Below, in pieces: positions 54,528-62,447 of a stretch of 64,000 nucleotides of DNA. The stretch covers positions 36,205 to 100,204 of the forward strand of contig CAMCEN010000007.1 in the NCBI GenBank assembly GCA_945873855.1, read 5' to 3'. The notes beneath the pieces were generated by a model. It was given only the letters and a program-made list of their open reading frames with translations, searched no databases and was not told the DNA's origin. The position numbers and the translations under genes were made by a program. How positions within the stretch are numbered: the stretch's first letter is position 1; every line of letters begins with the position of its first letter. Source of the stretch: an uncultured Campylobacter sp. Its GTDB lineage: Bacteria; Campylobacterota; Campylobacteria; Campylobacterales; Campylobacteraceae.

Positions 54528-55305
54528 GGCTCTTAGGCACGCAGGGCTTAGCAGGACTGTTCTTAGGCGCATTCTTTGCGAGCTTTTGGGCTGTTCTTTT
54601 GAGAAGCTTTTTTTGCTAGCAAATGATAGCCTAAGCGCAGAACAAGAAAGGCGGTTTTTGGAGATTTGCTCGCTTTTTAGCTCTGGGATGCCGCTAGAGT
54701 ATATTTTTGGGCGAGCAAGCTTTATGGGGAGAGAGTTTGAGGTTAGCCCTGCTGTGCTTATCCCAAGGGATGAAACTGAGATTTTAGTGCTAAAATGCCT
54801 TGAAATATCTAAAAACTTTAATGAGCCTGTGATTTTTGATATTTGCACAGGCAGCGGCATAATCGCTATTAGCCTAGCGCTTGCTCTAAAAAAAGCCAAA
54901 ATCTACGCAAGCGACATCAGCCCTGCTGCGCTTAAAATCGCTAAGCAAAATGCTAAAAAACTAGGCGCAGAAAATATAGAGTTTTTGTGTGGCGACTTGC
55001 TTGATAAACTGCCACTAAAAGCTGATATAATCGTCTCAAATCCACCTTATATAGCAAATGATTATAAGCTTGATATTTGGGTAAAAGCTGAGCCTGGCCT
55101 AGCACTTTTTGGTGGGATTAGGGGCGATGAGATTTTAAAACGCTTGGTAGAACAAAGTGCTAAAAGGACTAAGTATTTGCTATGTGAAATGGGCTATGAT
55201 CAAAAAAACTCTATGCAAGAGGCTTTAAGCAAACACAGCGCAAAATGCGAGTTTTACAAAGATTTAGCTGGATTTGATAGAGGTTTTGTAACGCAGTTTT
55301 TCTAG
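54514..55305 (+). CDS. prmC: Peptide chain release factor glutamine methyltransferase
   Basis: PrmC methylates the GGQ glutamine of release factors. The 263-residue protein has an N-terminal helical domain, the SAM motif DICTGSGIIAISLA (about 110-123), and the active-site NPPY in IIVSNPPYIAND. The start is TTG at 54514, inside the end of the protease gene, with GAGGAT upstream. It is followed by repeat DNA. Confidence 0.94.
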   Translation: MKISEALRHAGLSRTVLRRILCELLGCSFEKLFLLANDSLSAEQERRFLEICSLFSSGMPLEYIFGRASFMGREFEVSPAVLIPRDETEILVLKCLEISKNFNEPVIFDICTGSGIIAISLALALKKAKIYASDISPAALKIAKQNAKKLGAENIEFLCGDLLDKLPLKADIIVSNPPYIANDYKLDIWVKAEPGLALFGGIRGDEILKRLVEQSAKRTKYLLCEMGYDQKNSMQEALSKHSAKCEFYKDLAGFDRGFVTQFF

Positions 55306-55448
55306 GAATTCTAGAATTCTAGGCTAGGAATTCTAAATTTTAGGCTAGAAATTCTAGAATTCCCACAAGCTAAAATCTCAAATCTAGAATTCCTAAGAAA
55401 ATCATGCTAGGAATTCTAGAATTTAGCCCTAGGAATTTTAGAATTCCC
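55303..55448. repeat. GAATTCTAGA repeat cluster after prmC
   Basis: At least eight full, half or degenerate copies occur in 145 bases, starting inside the last codon of prmC. The region between the convergent genes shows no coding frame. Confidence 0.9.
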
Positions 55449-55458
55449 AAGCCCTGTG

Positions 55459-55620
55459 TCATCCCCTGACTTGATCAGGGGATCCTTCTTTTAATAAATT
55501 ACCACTAAAAGCTAAATATCCGCTAAATGCGGACATTGCAATATCTTTGCCAGTTGAGTCTTTGATTACAACTTCTCTTGTGCCGTTATTTTCTCTTGCA
55601 TAAGCAAAACCTTGTCCCAT
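55459..55620 (-). CDS. 53-residue orphan protein whose end runs into a REP palindrome
   Basis: This small frame begins MGQGFAYARENNG and is preceded by a strong AAGGAG six bases before the ATG. Residues 1-43 have normal composition. The last ten residues (KEGSPDQVRG) and the stop come from the REP-like palindrome at 55461-55483, so the original C-terminus may have been replaced by repeat insertion. I do not recognise the family. Confidence 0.55.
   Translation of the reverse strand: MGQGFAYARENNGTREVVIKDSTGKDIAMSAFSGYLAFSGNLLKEGSPDQVRG
55461..55483. repeat. REP-like palindrome of the TCATCCCC type
   Basis: ATCCCCTGA pairs with TCAGGGGAT across the five-base loop CTTGA. It follows GTC, giving the GTCATCCCC start common to a REP family seen in several proteobacteria (from memory). 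A related diverged pair lies at 56665-56749. Confidence 0.85.
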
Positions 55621-55630
55621 AATTTACTCC

Positions 55631-56131
55631 TTAAATTTTATTAAAAAGCGACCATTGCTTTATATTTTTAGAATTTAAAAAATTTTTTAAGTCATCTAAA
55701 ATCGCATTATCAAACAAATACTTGCTTACAAAAATAGTATTCCAAAATTTTTTGTGAGCTATGCTAATATCATTTGTTATTATTGTTCGCTTGTTCCAAT
55801 AATATTTTATATCTTTGTAATACACTTTTTTTGAAAAAAATGTATATTTAGCAATTAAAAAATCATCATAGCAAAATATTTTTTCTAATTTTAATGTCAG
55901 CACAAACCAATATGGGATAAAAATAATTAACACTCCACCAATTAAATTCGGAATAATATTGTTAATGTTTAAAAATGCTACACAAATAAGAAATATAAAT
56001 AAAAGCGATATTGTAAAAAAAATACCATACAGATTTGATTTAGTAGATTTTGTTTTTTGTATTGTCAAAATAGGCTCATCTACTTTTATATTATATTTAT
56101 TTTCCAAATTTCTTACCTTTCTAAATTTCAA
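55631..56131 (-). CDS. AT-rich orphan membrane protein
   Basis: The 166-residue protein has two membrane helices (about 35-57 and 60-80) and a C-terminal domain rich in Ile, Lys, Asn and Tyr, a little like bacterial PH-type domains. The start is TTG with GGAG upstream. Base composition is clearly more AT-rich than neighbouring genes, with many AAA, AAT and ATA codons, so it may have been acquired. It lies in a gene-poor, REP-rich patch. Confidence 0.6.
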   Translation of the reverse strand: MKFRKVRNLENKYNIKVDEPILTIQKTKSTKSNLYGIFFTISLLFIFLICVAFLNINNIIPNLIGGVLIIFIPYWFVLTLKLEKIFCYDDFLIAKYTFFSKKVYYKDIKYYWNKRTIITNDISIAHKKFWNTIFVSKYLFDNAILDDLKNFLNSKNIKQWSLFNKI

Positions 56132-56610
56132 AAAACTCCGAAGTTATACTCAACTTTTACTTAATTCATACTTACTATATATATGAAGTTTAATTTAAGT
56201 AATTTAGCTTTTTTTAAATTTACTAAATTACTATAATTTATAAATTTAAATCTCGTCAGTATCGCCGATACTGAACTCTTAAATTTACAAATTTGAACTT
56301 ACGCAACTAGTAAATTTAAATTTGTAAATTTGTAAATTTGTTTAAATTTAAGCTTTCAATGCCAAGTTCAGAGAGTGATTTTAATTCGTTTGTTTCTGAA
56401 ACGCCGTTTGAATTGCTATCTTGCCAGATTTGGGGTATTTTTAAGAAAATTTTATCTAGGAATTTTAAATTCAGCCCTAGGAATTTTAGAATTCATAAAC
56501 TCGCGCTGTCCTTTGGGCTTTGCGGCGGCCAATAAAAGCTAAGCTAGCAAACAAAATGAAACAATGAAAGAAAATTCCGCTAGGAATTCTAGAATTTCTA
56601 AGGCTGTGTC

Positions 56611-56633
56611 ATTGTCCGGCTTGACCAGACAAT
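56611..56633. repeat. REP-like palindrome, TCATTGTC type
   Basis: ATTGTC and GDACAAT-like arms (ATTGTCCGG with CCAGACAAT, one mismatch) flank the loop CTTGA. It follows GTC and has the same CTTGA loop as the element at 55461, so the two are related variants. Confidence 0.75.
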
Positions 56634-56664
56634 CTCTATAAAAATTCCCCGCCTTGCGTTTTCT

Positions 56665-56749
56665 GTCATCCCCTACTTGATCCGATGATCTGATCACAAA
56701 GAATTCTAGAATTCCATACAAAGATCCTCGGATCAAGCTGGGGGATAAC
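56665..56749. repeat. Long REP-like inverted repeat with a GAATTCTAGAATTCC copy in its loop
   Basis: GTCATCCCC...GATCCGATGATCT (56665-56691) pairs with AGATCCTCGGATC...GGGGGATAAC (56722-56749), with a few mismatches. The loop holds a GAATTCTAGAATTCC copy. This suggests insertion of one repeat into another, or two facing REPs. Confidence 0.75.
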
Positions 56750-56811
56750 ATGGAATTCTAGAATTCCTAGAAAATTACGCTAGGAATTCTAGATTTAAAA
56801 TGCTAAAAACG

Positions 56812-57816
56812 CTAAAAAGGCAAATTAGGCTTGCTTTCTTTTATATTAAAAACCTCGCTCACTCTCTCAAAACTTTTGTTAATTCTAGCATTTGAAATAC
56901 TGCCATTTTGCGTGGCTTTTAGCAAAATATCGGCTGCCCTACTAGCCTCTGTGCTATCGCTAAAATACATTATATCGCCACCTGCGCCTAAAAATGCATT
57001 TACTTTTTGCTCTGTGCTATATCCTGAAATCTTGCTTAAATCAGCGCTGATAATAAGCCCTCCAAAATGAAGTTTAGCTCTAATAAGCCCGCCTATTGCG
57101 TGGCTTGACAGGCTTGCTGGTGCGCTTTCATCCATGCTTTTTACCTCGCCACTGCCTAGCATAAAAATCCTAACAGACCTAGCAGCCACCGCACCTCTAT
57201 AAGTATCTAGTAGCTTGCGAAACTTCTTTGTATCGCTGCTAAAATCTAGCTTAAAGGCTGTTGGCAGACCTGCGCTATTATTCATGCGCAAGCTAGCAGC
57301 CGCAAAGGCAGTATCAAGCCCAGCATTTACCAGAACTAGGTCGCTCTTTGATAGCAGCAGATCGGCGCTACTTGCGCTACTTTCAAACACCACTTTAAAG
57401 CCACTTTCCTTTGCGCTAGCACTAGTGTTTGCATCCTTTACTAGCACAATTCCAGCCTTTGAGCTTTTATCAAAATCGCTCATAATCAGCATGCAGATTT
57501 TGCTTTTTAACCTCTCATCTGGTGTGATTTGCGCAGTTATATTTTGCTCTGCGCTAGCCTCTATATTTTTGGCTATTTTTTGCTCTGCTGCCCTGCTGCT
57601 TTGCTTGTCTTTTAAAGCAGCTGTTATATCAGCAGCCCTACTTGCTTTTGTGCTATTTAGTTCAAGCTTTGAGGTGTTTTGATCTTTTAGATTTATGCTT
57701 TCATTATAAAGGCTTTTTAGATCCAAATCAAGCTCTTTAAGCACGCTATTTGCGCCAAACAGTGTTGTGCTAAAAAGCGCACAAACTACGCCCAAAATCA
57801 AAATAATTTTTTTCAT
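56812..57816 (-). CDS. GH3-like periplasmic protein with degenerate active site
   Basis: The 334-residue product has a signal peptide (KKIILILGVVCALFSTTLFGA) and a charged, Ala-rich N-terminal part. Its C-terminal half resembles the end of NagZ-type family 3 glycosidases: PASLSSHAIGGLIRAKLHFGGLIISADLSKISG, then VNAFLGAGGDIMYF and SISNARINKSFERV. The catalytic SDDL is changed to SADL and the KHFPGHG motif is absent, so glycosidase activity is unlikely. It may be a binding or structural relative. It lies ten bases after xerH. Confidence 0.65.
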   Translation of the reverse strand: MKKIILILGVVCALFSTTLFGANSVLKELDLDLKSLYNESINLKDQNTSKLELNSTKASRAADITAALKDKQSSRAAEQKIAKNIEASAEQNITAQITPDERLKSKICMLIMSDFDKSSKAGIVLVKDANTSASAKESGFKVVFESSASSADLLLSKSDLVLVNAGLDTAFAAASLRMNNSAGLPTAFKLDFSSDTKKFRKLLDTYRGAVAARSVRIFMLGSGEVKSMDESAPASLSSHAIGGLIRAKLHFGGLIISADLSKISGYSTEQKVNAFLGAGGDIMYFSDSTEASRAADILLKATQNGSISNARINKSFERVSEVFNIKESKPNLPF

Positions 57817-57826
57817 TTTATTCCTT

Positions 57827-58900
57827 TTAGCTGCCTGCGTTTTCGTTTAGCTCTTCTGCAACCTTGGCTGCTAGGCGCAGTTTGCCATTATCAAAGTGCG
57901 TGTAAATGCGAGAGGTATCTAAGCTGGCATGACCCAAGGCTTCTTGGACTAGCACAAGGTCTTTTTGCTTTTGATAAAGCATAGTTGCAAAGGTGTGGCG
58001 CAGCATATGAGCGCCGTTTTTTTGCTTTCTTATGCCAGCCTTAAAGAGAATTTGCTCCACCATGCGACTTACATAAGCCTGCGTTAGAGCCTTACCATCT
58101 CGGTTTGTAAAGAGCAGTCCTTGATCGCTTAGCATATTTGTAGGCAGGCGGTTTAGCAGCTCTTCTATTAGGTGGCGTTTTATCATTACTACTCTGTATT
58201 TATTGCCCTTGCCACGGATTCTAAGCACAAAAAGATCGCCCTCAGCACTAATATCACGGCGTTTAAGTGCTAAGGCCTCACTTACACGGATGCCAGTAAA
58301 AATTATTATTTTTATGATTAGCTGGTTGCGGGCTGTATTTATGCGGAAATTGCTCTCATCAAGAGCGGTTAAAAATCTGCTAACTTCTTCTTCGCTCATG
58401 TACTCAGGCAGTTTTACACCCTTTTTGCCAGTGATTCCGCCCCAGTTTTTTAGCTCTATATTAAAATTATGCGCTTTGCCCTCTTCTTCGTTTTGGGCAT
58501 CAAGGAATTTAAAAAAGTTAATTGTAGCTATGCGAAAGTTCTTTTTGCTAGCATCGCTTAAAGCTCCAGTCGCACTTGCTAGCACCTCGCTAAGTAGTTC
58601 TTCATCAATCTGCGCTAGGCTCTTTAGCTCGTAAAACTCTAAAATCTCATATATTTTTTTAAGTGGATTAAAATAAGTGCTAGCCCCACCAAGCCCTGCG
58701 TTTCTAGCCTTTTTTACAAGGGCGTCAAGTTCTGCTATATTTTCTACGCCTTTTGTAAGCGCAAGATTTACGCTAGCTAGGACAGCTGGGTCTTTTAGCT
58801 CTTTGTTTGAAAGGCTTGTAAGCTTGTATTTTACAAACTTCGTAAGCCAAAATAACATACTTTCTTTAAAGTTCTTTTTACAATCTAGAGGATATTTCAT
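57827..58900 (-). CDS. xerH: Tyrosine recombinase XerH
   Basis: XerH resolves chromosome dimers at the difH site in Campylobacterota, activated by FtsK. The 357-residue protein has an N-terminal core-binding domain and the catalytic set Arg205 (GIRVSEAL), Lys231/234 (RGKGNK), His298 and Arg301 (HMLRHTFAT), His324 (GHASLDTSRIYTH) and Tyr333. The length matches XerH, not the roughly 300 residues of XerC/D. I did not identify a dif site. Confidence 0.92.
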   Translation of the reverse strand: MKYPLDCKKNFKESMLFWLTKFVKYKLTSLSNKELKDPAVLASVNLALTKGVENIAELDALVKKARNAGLGGASTYFNPLKKIYEILEFYELKSLAQIDEELLSEVLASATGALSDASKKNFRIATINFFKFLDAQNEEEGKAHNFNIELKNWGGITGKKGVKLPEYMSEEEVSRFLTALDESNFRINTARNQLIIKIIIFTGIRVSEALALKRRDISAEGDLFVLRIRGKGNKYRVVMIKRHLIEELLNRLPTNMLSDQGLLFTNRDGKALTQAYVSRMVEQILFKAGIRKQKNGAHMLRHTFATMLYQKQKDLVLVQEALGHASLDTSRIYTHFDNGKLRLAAKVAEELNENAGS

Positions 58901-58927
58901 TGACTATAACTTTGTTTTAATTTTAAT

Positions 58928-58955
58928 CTAGGAATTCTAGAGAATTCTAGAATTT
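58928..58955. repeat. GAATTCTAGA repeats upstream of xerH
   Basis: GGAATTCTAGAGAATTCTAGAATTTTC contains two overlapping copies just upstream of the xerH start region. Confidence 0.85.
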
Positions 58956-59044
58956 TCTATCCATAAAGTGAGCAAATTTTAGAATATAAAATTCTAAAAT
59001 TCCTAATATTTAGAGATTTTGCAAGTATCGTGCTGCTAGTGTGG

Positions 59045-59114
59045 CTAAACGCCTTGGTGGCGGCGCAGGGATAGAATATAAATTCATCCCAAGCCGCCAC
59101 TTAAAGGTGTTTAG
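59045..59114 (+). other. Candidate structured RNA element, copy 2
   Basis: The outer stem CTAAACGCCTT (59045-59055) pairs with AAGGTGTTTAG (59104-59114) with one G-U. The next stem GTGGCGGC (59057-59064) pairs with GCCGCCAC (59093-59100). The internal loop is GCA (59065-59067) opposite AA (59091-59092). The inner stem reads GGGAT, bulged A, GAAT, loop ATAA, ATTC, ATCCC. The loop, bulge and GGGAT/ATCCC match copy 1 exactly while other stem pairs differ in a compensated way. It lies between argG and xerH, opposite to their strand. Confidence 0.65.
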
Positions 59115-59143
59115 TCGCAATAGTAGTGCGAGACAAAGCAAAA

Positions 59144-60361
59144 TCAATATTTGCGTCCGGCTTTGCCACCTATTATAAATCTCAAAGCATTTAACTTAAT
59201 AAACCCATTTGCGTCTTTTTGATCATACACGCTATCTTCTTCAAAGGTGCTGTAAGCTGCGTTAAATAAGCTATCATTTGCACTCTCTCTGCCAATTACT
59301 GTTACATTACCTTTATAAAGCTCTAAGCGCACCTTGCCGTTTGCGTATTTTTGGCTCTCGTTTATAGCAGCTTGTAGCATTAGTCGCTCTGGGCTATACC
59401 AGTAGCCATTGTAGATTAGCTTTGCGTAGCGTGGCATTAGCTCGTCTTTTAGATGAACTGCTTCCCTATCAAGCGTTATGCTCTCTATTGCTCTGTGAGC
59501 TTTTAGCATAATAGTGCCGCCTGGAGTCTCGTAGCAGCCGCGGCTTTTCATACCTACATAACGGTTTTCTACGATATCTAGCCTACCGATACCGTTTTTT
59601 GCGCCTAGTTCATTTAGAGCGCTTAACATTTCATGTGGTTTTAGAGCTTTGCCATTTAGTGCTACTGGATCGCCGTTTTTATACTCTATTTCTATTGTAG
59701 TTACTTCATTTGGCGCATCTTGTGGGCTTAGGCTCCATCTCCACATGTCATCTTGTGGTCTAGCAGCTGGGTCTTCAAGCACAAGGCCTTCGTATGAGAT
59801 GTGAAGCAAGTTTGCATCCATTGAGTATGGTGATTTGCCAGGTTTTTTAGCTATGTCAATGCCGTTTTTTTCAGCATAAGCTAGCAGTTTTTCACGACTA
59901 TTTAGATCCCACTCACGCCATGGAGCGATTACTTTGATGTTTGGATTTAGTGCGTATGCGCCGATTTCAAAGCGCACTTGGTCATTGCCTTTGCCTGTTG
60001 CGCCGTGGCTGATAGCATCTGCTTTTGTAGTAGCGGCTATGTCTATTAGGTGCTTTGCGATTAGTGGACGAGCGATAGATGTGCCTAGTAAATACTCGCC
60101 TTCATAAATCGCATTTGCCCTAAACATAGGAAATACAAAATCACGCACAAACTCTTCTCTAAGGTCGCGAATAAAGATATTTTCTTCTTTTATGCCAAGG
60201 CTTAGGGCTTTTTTGCGAGCAGGGTCAAGCTCTTCGCCCTGCCCGATATCAGCTGTAAATGTCACCACCTCACAGCCGTAAGTATCGCCAAGCCACTTTA
60301 AAATAATGCTAGTATCAAGTCCACCGCTATATGCAAGGACTACTTTTTTTATCTCTGCCAT
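59144..60361 (-). CDS. argG: Argininosuccinate synthase
   Basis: ArgG joins citrulline and aspartate in arginine synthesis. The 405-residue protein has the N-type ATP motif AYSGGLDTS (9-17), [23 protein letters not shown] and [19 protein letters not shown] [12 protein letters not shown]. Length and motifs are normal. It is divergent from the DUF4405 gene. Confidence 0.96.
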   Translation of the reverse strand: MAEIKKVVLAYSGGLDTSIILKWLGDTYGCEVVTFTADIGQGEELDPARKKALSLGIKEENIFIRDLREEFVRDFVFPMFRANAIYEGEYLLGTSIARPLIAKHLIDIAATTKADAISHGATGKGNDQVRFEIGAYALNPNIKVIAPWREWDLNSREKLLAYAEKNGIDIAKKPGKSPYSMDANLLHISYEGLVLEDPAARPQDDMWRWSLSPQDAPNEVTTIEIEYKNGDPVALNGKALKPHEMLSALNELGAKNGIGRLDIVENRYVGMKSRGCYETPGGTIMLKAHRAIESITLDREAVHLKDELMPRYAKLIYNGYWYSPERLMLQAAINESQKYANGKVRLELYKGNVTVIGRESANDSLFNAAYSTFEEDSVYDQKDANGFIKLNALRFIIGGKAGRKY

Positions 60362-60473
60362 TTTTGCTCCTTTTTGGTAAAAATTTCGCCATTATAGCTA
60401 AAAATGTCTTATATTAACCATTTTTTAACCTATTTTGCTTAGACTTTCACAAATTTTTTAAAAAGGATAAAAA

Positions 60474-60965
60474 ATGAAAAACCTTAGACTTTTTGGCACG
60501 AGTGCTACTATAATTACCTTTGCGCTAATTGCTCTATCTGGCGTGGGGCTGTTTTTTGGCATTAGGGCTGGATTTATCAAAACAGCGCACGAGTGGATAG
60601 GGCTTGCGATGGTAATAGCCACACTCGCTCACATAGTAGCAAACTGGCGTGGATTTCTAGGGTATTTTAAGGGCGCAAAAGCAGCTGCTATCATCCTGCC
60701 AGTGCTGATAGTGCTAGGTGCGTGGGTATATAGCACCACTATGCCAAAAGACGCCGCAGCAATGTGGAAAAAAGGTCTAGCCTACGAAAAACTAGTTATG
60801 ATGGATGTAAATACCGCTATGGACGCACTGGGCGGCAATAAAGCTGGTTTTGCGGAATTTCTAGCTAGCAAGGGCATAAATGCGCCTGCTAACATCAGCA
60901 TAAAAGACTTTGCCAAAGCAAACAAGCTAAAAGAACACGAACTACTTAACGCAATGTTAAAATAA
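60474..60965 (+). CDS. DUF4405-like membrane protein
   Basis: The 163-residue protein has three membrane helices in residues 8-85. The middle one, HEWIGLAMVIATLAHIVANWRGFLGYF, contains His residues as in DUF4405 or cytochrome b-like membrane proteins. The C-terminal soluble part (about 100-163) is helical. AAAAGGAT lies just before the ATG. The function is unknown. Confidence 0.75.
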   Translation: MKNLRLFGTSATIITFALIALSGVGLFFGIRAGFIKTAHEWIGLAMVIATLAHIVANWRGFLGYFKGAKAAAIILPVLIVLGAWVYSTTMPKDAAAMWKKGLAYEKLVMMDVNTAMDALGGNKAGFAEFLASKGINAPANISIKDFAKANKLKEHELLNAMLK

Positions 60966-60971
60966 ATATTT

Positions 60972-61030
60972 TCTAGGGAATTCTAGAAAATATTGTAGGG
61001 AATTCTAGATAAAAACTCTAGAATTCCCTT
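60972..61030. repeat. GGGAATTCTAGA repeats in a convergent gap
   Basis: Two GGGAATTCTAGA copies and one inverted TCTAGAATTCCC lie between convergent stops. AGGGAATTCTAGA and TCTAGAATTCCCT can form a terminator-like hairpin. Confidence 0.88.
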
Positions 61031-62441
61031 ATCTTTGCTTATTTAAATATTCTTGTAGCTTCTTACCAAAAACTATACTTTTTACAAAAGAACCTGAGTT
61101 TGCTGCATGATAACTACCTTCAAGTTGCATTTTTGGGTAAGCCCATAAGTCTTCTCCAAGATTCATAATATCAAAGCCAAGTGGTTCGTAAAAGGTCTTA
61201 TAAAAAGTATAATCAATCAAATATTCACCATCGCTAGTAAAAGGATTTAGTAAAAACACCTTTTTGTGTGGGCTAATTTTATTTATAGCTTCAAGTTTTT
61301 CTTTTACATTTTTAATCTGAGAGTCGGTTGTTCCTATATCTATTTCTTTTAGTTTTGGCGTAGGTATTGCTATATAATACTTTGGCAGGTGTTGTGTTAC
61401 GCTAACCCCATCATTAAAATCTATAAAATATCCACCACTATTTCTAGTTTTTATATCAAACCACTCTTTATTTATGTATTTTTCAAAAAAAGCAGTATAA
61501 AACTGCGGTGAAATAAGAGAAAATCCATGCTCGCCCAAATACTCAGAGATAAGTTCGTTTATAGGCTTGCTAGTCTTGGCCCAGCTCTTTTGGTTTGTCT
61601 CTTGTGGTGCTGTTTTGCTGCTATCTAGAGATGTTTTCATACTCTTAAACTCTTCATTTAAAATAAACTTTTCTAGTTCACTATGCATGGTAATCTCATT
61701 TATTTTATAGTCTCTTGTTATTGCAAAATTATTTGAAAATATTATAATTGCATCATCTTTTAAATAGTAGTTTGCTAGGATTTTAAACATCTTTGCTGTG
61801 CGAGGATTTAGAGGCAAACTCTCATAAGCAAAAAATCTTATTTTTTTATCTTTTACAAACTGCTCTGTGATACTATGTATAGCACTCCAGCTAATAGAGC
61901 TATCGCCGATTACCAATACATCTACACTCTTTGGCTCATCTTTAAAAAGTGCATTATTTTTAAAATTTGGCATTCTATTTTTACTAACATATTTTAGCTG
62001 CTCAATGCTAAGACCATAATCGCTAGCTATTTTTTCATACTCGTCCCAAAAAGGATTTAAGATTTTATCTCCAACTACCACTTCTTCTTTTATACCAGCA
62101 AAACTAGTTTCTTGCACTTTTTTTGCTATGATTTTTTGATTTATTAAGCCTGCAAAAGCACTAAGTCCAAGCACTAGCAAAGCAAGAGATAAACTAAATG
62201 GATTTGCCCAGTTTAAACGAAATACCCTATTTTCACTGCCCTTTATATCAGCTCTAGGCACAAAAATAAAATATAGCAAAATTACAGCTAAACCTAGCAA
62301 AATAGCACTAGCTACAAGCGTATTTCGCCCTGGCATTAGCTCATCAGCACCCACAAAAAAGCGTTTAAAAAGTATTATAAACACCGCACTAACAAAAGCG
62401 ATGCTAAATCCAGCTAATAATAAAACTCTCTTTCTCATCAC
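61029..62441 (-). CDS. SGNH/AlgJ-like membrane-anchored acyltransferase partner
   Basis: The 470-residue protein has three N-terminal membrane helices (about 5-25, 38-60, 80-103) and a large periplasmic part. VLVIGDSSISWSA carries a GDS-type Ser motif. A GSYHAANSG segment near the C-terminus supplies a possible catalytic His. This arrangement is seen in AlgJ/AlgX/DltD/PatB-type partners of MBOAT proteins. It follows the MBOAT gene by six bases, so the pair probably O-acylates an envelope polymer. Which polymer is not known. Confidence 0.75.
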   Translation of the reverse strand: MMRKRVLLLAGFSIAFVSAVFIILFKRFFVGADELMPGRNTLVASAILLGLAVILLYFIFVPRADIKGSENRVFRLNWANPFSLSLALLVLGLSAFAGLINQKIIAKKVQETSFAGIKEEVVVGDKILNPFWDEYEKIASDYGLSIEQLKYVSKNRMPNFKNNALFKDEPKSVDVLVIGDSSISWSAIHSITEQFVKDKKIRFFAYESLPLNPRTAKMFKILANYYLKDDAIIIFSNNFAITRDYKINEITMHSELEKFILNEEFKSMKTSLDSSKTAPQETNQKSWAKTSKPINELISEYLGEHGFSLISPQFYTAFFEKYINKEWFDIKTRNSGGYFIDFNDGVSVTQHLPKYYIAIPTPKLKEIDIGTTDSQIKNVKEKLEAINKISPHKKVFLLNPFTSDGEYLIDYTFYKTFYEPLGFDIMNLGEDLWAYPKMQLEGSYHAANSGSFVKSIVFGKKLQEYLNKQR

Positions 62442-62447
62442 TGCTTC

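Larger units (their letters stand above)
56132..56811. other. Gene-poor 680-base region with AT repeats and REP elements
   Basis: Bases 56187-56350 are very AT-rich, with repeated AAATTTGTAAATTTG-type words and a palindrome CAGTATCG-C-CGATACTG near 56256. Bases 56440-56600 hold degenerate GAATTCTAGA copies. Bases 56611-56749 hold two REP-like elements. Full GGAATTCTAGAATTCC copies lie near 56700 (one change) and 56752. A 65-codon plus-strand frame at 56338 is not convincing. Confidence 0.8.

Noticed and set aside
56338..56535. 65-codon plus-strand frame
   Set aside because: It starts inside AT-rich repeat DNA, runs through degenerate GAATTCTAGA copies, and has no ribosome site or recognisable sequence.
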